Shown here in pieces: positions 61,662-64,000 of a stretch of DNA of 64,000 nt. A program made the translations under genes and the position numbers. This DNA comes from Arcobacter sp. F155. GTDB taxonomy: Bacteria > Campylobacterota > Campylobacteria > Campylobacterales > Arcobacteraceae. The DNA is taken from NCBI RefSeq assembly GCF_004116455.1, contig NZ_PDJU01000001.1, forward strand, positions 1-64,000, in the 5' to 3' direction. The first letter of the stretch is position 1. Each line of letters begins with the position of its first letter. The notes under the pieces are model-generated. The model did not search any database. It had not been told where the DNA came from and saw only the letters and a program-made list of their open reading frames with translations.

Positions 61662-61675
61662 AATGAATATTCATT
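61662..61675. promoter_or_regulatory. Operator upstream of hydA2 (O4)
   Basis: AATGAATATTCATT is a perfect palindrome matching the hydA1 sites except for the centre (TA instead of CA). It lies about 21 bp before the hydA2 TTG, the same place as O2 relative to hydA1. It overlaps a spurious ATG at 61663. Confidence 0.7.
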
Positions 61676-61695
61676 CATTAAGCGAAGGATGGATT

Positions 61696-62856
61696 TTGCA
61701 AGAGCAAAGACTATACGAAAAACTAACTAAAAGATTAAGTGATTTAGAGAAACTTCCTAGACTTAAGGATAATAAATCTATTGAGAGTCACTTAGATGAG
61801 AATGGTGTTTCAAGAAGAGACTTTATGAAGTGGGCTACAGCTATTACTGCGATGCTTGCACTTCCTGGTTCTTTTACACCATTAGTTGCAAAAGCTGCTA
61901 AATTAAGTGATAGACTTCCTATTATCTGGTTACACATGGCTGAGTGTACAGGATGTAGTGAATCACTTTTAAGAACAGATGCCCCTACAATTGACTCATT
62001 GATTTTTGATTATATTTCATTAGAGTATCACGAGACATTAATGGCAGCAGCAGGTTGGCAAGCTGAGCATAATTTAGAACATGCAATTGAGGCTTATAAG
62101 GGTCAATATATTTTGATGGTAGAAGGTGGAATTCCTTCTGGAAATAGTGCTCACTATTTAACTATTGGTGGTCATGGACACACTGGTGAATATTCTGCTC
62201 AAAAAGCATCTAAAAATGCTGCAGCAATTTTTGCTATTGGTACATGTTCTTCTTATGGTGGAGTTCAAGCTGCAATTCCAAATCCTACAGGAGCAGTTGC
62301 TCTTTCTAAAGTTACTGATAAACCAGTTATAAATGTTCCAGGTTGTCCACCAAGTGAGAAAAATATTGTAGGAACGTTATTACACTATATTCTTTACGGA
62401 ACACTTCCTGCTCTTGATGCATACAATAGACCAAAATGGGCTTATGCAAAAAGAGTACATGACTTATGTGAAAGAAGAGGTCACTTTGATGCAGGTGAAT
62501 TTGTTGAAGAGTTTGGAGATGAAGGTGCTAAAAAAGGTTACTGTTTATATAAAGTAGGTTGTAAAGGACCTTATACTTTTAATAACTGTTCAAAAAATAA
62601 ATTTAATTCACATATGTCTTGGCCTATTCAAGCAGGTCATGGTTGTATTGGATGTTCTGAACCTGATTTTTGGGATACTATGGGACCATTTGAAGAACCA
62701 GTTGCAAATAGATTATATAACACAGTATTTAAAGGTCTTGGTGCAGATGCAACAGCAGATAAGATTGGTGTTGGATTATTAACAGTTACAGGTATCGGTA
62801 TTGCAGCACATGCAGCTATTTCTAAATTTAAAAATCCAAAAGATGGTGAGGAGTAA
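61696..62856 (+). CDS. hydA: [NiFe] hydrogenase small subunit, second copy
   Basis: This encodes 386 residues from a TTG at 61696, six bases after GAAGGA. An ATG at 61663 lies in the operator and lacks a ribosome site. The twin-arginine motif SRRDFMKWA (Arg40-41) and a hydrophobic stretch ending LVAKA direct export. The proximal cluster is canonical: HMAECTGCSES (Cys84, Cys87), IGTCSSYGGVQ and VPGCPPSEK. Distal and medial clusters are intact, and a C-terminal helix (GLLTVTGIGIAAHAAI) anchors it. The two extra Cys residues of O2-tolerant hydrogenases are absent. It pairs with the large subunit 3 bp downstream. Confidence 0.93.
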   Translation: MQEQRLYEKLTKRLSDLEKLPRLKDNKSIESHLDENGVSRRDFMKWATAITAMLALPGSFTPLVAKAAKLSDRLPIIWLHMAECTGCSESLLRTDAPTIDSLIFDYISLEYHETLMAAAGWQAEHNLEHAIEAYKGQYILMVEGGIPSGNSAHYLTIGGHGHTGEYSAQKASKNAAAIFAIGTCSSYGGVQAAIPNPTGAVALSKVTDKPVINVPGCPPSEKNIVGTLLHYILYGTLPALDAYNRPKWAYAKRVHDLCERRGHFDAGEFVEEFGDEGAKKGYCLYKVGCKGPYTFNNCSKNKFNSHMSWPIQAGHGCIGCSEPDFWDTMGPFEEPVANRLYNTVFKGLGADATADKIGVGLLTVTGIGIAAHAAISKFKNPKDGEE

Positions 62857-62859
62857 AAT

Positions 62860-64000
62860 ATGGCAAATAAAAGAGTAGTAGTAGACCCAATTACAAGGAT
62901 TGAAGGACACTTAAGAATTGAGGTTGAAGTTGATGAAAACAATGTTATTCAAAATGCTTACTCTACATCAACACTTTGGAGGGGTTTAGAAACTATTGTT
63001 AAAAATAGAGATCCAAGAGATGCAGGTTTTTTAATGCAAAGAATCTGTGGTGTTTGTACTTTTTCTCACTATAGAGCAGGTATTGAAGCAGTTGAAGATG
63101 CACTTGGTATTGTTCCTCCTTTAAATGCAAAATTAACTAGGTCTTTAATGAATATGGCTCTATTTATGCATGACCATGTTGTTCACTTCTATCATTTACA
63201 TGGACTTGATTGGGTTGATGTTGTTTCAGCACTTGATGCAGACCCTGCAAAAGCTTCTAAAGAGGCATTTAAATATGCAGAACTACCAATTGCAACAGGT
63301 GAAAATGACCTTAAAAAAGTTAAAAAAAGAGTAAAAGAGTTTGTAGATAAAGGACAATTAGGACCTTTTGCAAATGCTTACTGGGGACATAAAACGTATA
63401 GATTAACTCCTGAGCAAAACTTAATTTTACTATCTCACTATTTAAAAGCTTTAGAAGTACAAAGGGACTTAGCAAAACTTATGGCTATGTTTGGTGGTAA
63501 ACAACCACACCCACAAAGTTTAACTGTTGGTGGTGTAACTTGTGTAATGGATTTAATGGACCCAAGTAGAATGGGTGAGTATTTAACTTTATTTAAAGTT
63601 GGTGCAGAGTTTATTGAAAATGCATACCAAGCTGATGTTATCATGGCAGGACAAATGTATAAAGATGAGCCTTCAGTAACTGAACAAGCTGGTGTTATGA
63701 ACTTTATGGCTCACCAAGAGATGCAATTAAATAGAACAGAGTTTTTATTTGATACAGGTATTATTGAAAATGGTGACTTATCAAAAGTATTTGATATCAA
63801 TGAAGATTTAATTACAGAAGAAGCAACTCACTCTTGGTATGCTGATAACGAAGCTTTACATCCATATGATGGTAAAACAAATCCTAATTATACAGGGTTT
63901 AAAGATATGGATACCGTTGGACCTGATGGAAAAATGATTCATTCAAAAGTAATTGATGAAAATGGTAAATACTCTTGGATTAAATCACCAAGATATGATG
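62860..64000 (+). CDS. hydB: [NiFe] hydrogenase large subunit, second copy (cut by window edge)
   Basis: The frame opens at the ATG 62860, 3 bp after the hydA2 stop, with GGTGAGGAG upstream, and runs to the window edge (380 residues). It has VVDPITRIEGHLRIEVEVDE at the N-terminus, the NiFe ligand motif QRICGVCTFSHYRAGIEAVE (about residues 60-79), and MFGGKQPHPQSLTVGG. It is the H2-activating subunit of the second enzyme. The C-terminal cysteine pair and maturation tail lie outside the window, so whether HydD processes it cannot be judged. It differs from HydB1 over most of its length, so it is not a recent duplicate. Confidence 0.93.
   Translation, partial: MANKRVVVDPITRIEGHLRIEVEVDENNVIQNAYSTSTLWRGLETIVKNRDPRDAGFLMQRICGVCTFSHYRAGIEAVEDALGIVPPLNAKLTRSLMNMALFMHDHVVHFYHLHGLDWVDVVSALDADPAKASKEAFKYAELPIATGENDLKKVKKRVKEFVDKGQLGPFANAYWGHKTYRLTPEQNLILLSHYLKALEVQRDLAKLMAMFGGKQPHPQSLTVGGVTCVMDLMDPSRMGEYLTLFKVGAEFIENAYQADVIMAGQMYKDEPSVTEQAGVMNFMAHQEMQLNRTEFLFDTGIIENGDLSKVFDINEDLITEEATHSWYADNEALHPYDGKTNPNYTGFKDMDTVGPDGKMIHSKVIDENGKYSWIKSPRYD

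Overview
The window is AT-rich chromosomal DNA from a member of the Campylobacterota, most likely Arcobacter or a close relative. The evidence is the hydABCDE-type uptake hydrogenase operon with the epsilon-specific hydE, the divergent short RecO, the RND/MlaC/MlaA trio, AcnB as aconitase, the many 'receiver plus winged helix' regulators, and codon use. No rRNA, tRNA, CRISPR array, transposase or prophage was seen.

Layout. Positions 1-11770 are mostly housekeeping. On the minus strand lie glyA (cut by the left edge), lysS and a CvpA-like membrane protein. Divergent from them, a long plus-strand run carries ispG, dnaB, a pseudopilin-like protein, gmhB, apt, trpB, a DedA protein, pepA, a monofunctional heptose-7-phosphate kinase and an OmpR-type regulator. 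Positions 11771-19488 form a two-partner secretion island: a TpsA exoprotein, its TpsB porin, and a divergent regulator/7TM sensor kinase pair. Positions 19609-35483 hold ychF, an HDOD protein, recO, ppnP, an orphan topoisomerase-type zinc domain, an HD phosphohydrolase, a PIN-PhoH ATPase, a Cache sensor kinase, a methyltransferase, a DsbB/TlpA thiol-redox pair, a ferritin-like protein, an aminotransferase and several unknowns. Positions 35719-49392 hold a LOG protein, the RND-MlaC-MlaA lipid-trafficking operon, an M23 peptidase, yebC, a 1767-residue hybrid sensor kinase, an M48 lipoprotein, a DMT exporter and a thioesterase-like protein. acnB (49733-52309) has its own long regulatory region.

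Positions 52373-64000 are a hydrogen-metabolism locus. It starts with a TetR-family regulator, followed by a cytosolic [NiFe] hydrogenase pair without Tat signal or C-terminal processing peptide, as in H2-sensing hydrogenases. Then comes a complete membrane uptake hydrogenase operon (hydA1 B1 C D E), then a second small/large subunit pair (hydA2 B2, cut by the right edge). A palindrome with consensus AAATGAACATTCATTT sits upstream of tetR, twice upstream of hydA1, and in variant form twice upstream of hydA2, so the TetR protein probably controls the whole locus.

The most notable observations are these. (1) The TetR-palindrome hydrogenase regulon is paired with an orphan H2-sensor-like enzyme and no HupT/HupR kinase pathway. 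(2) The second cysteine of the proximal FeS-cluster motif (CxxC) is replaced by Asn in both the sensor small subunit and HydA1, while HydA2 keeps it. (3) The tpsA promoter and the nearby regulator promoter share the same architecture, TAACGA-N6-TAACGA-N8-TAWAAT, linking the regulator to the secretion system and to itself. (4) TGTACA boxes upstream of acnB are phased on the DNA helix.
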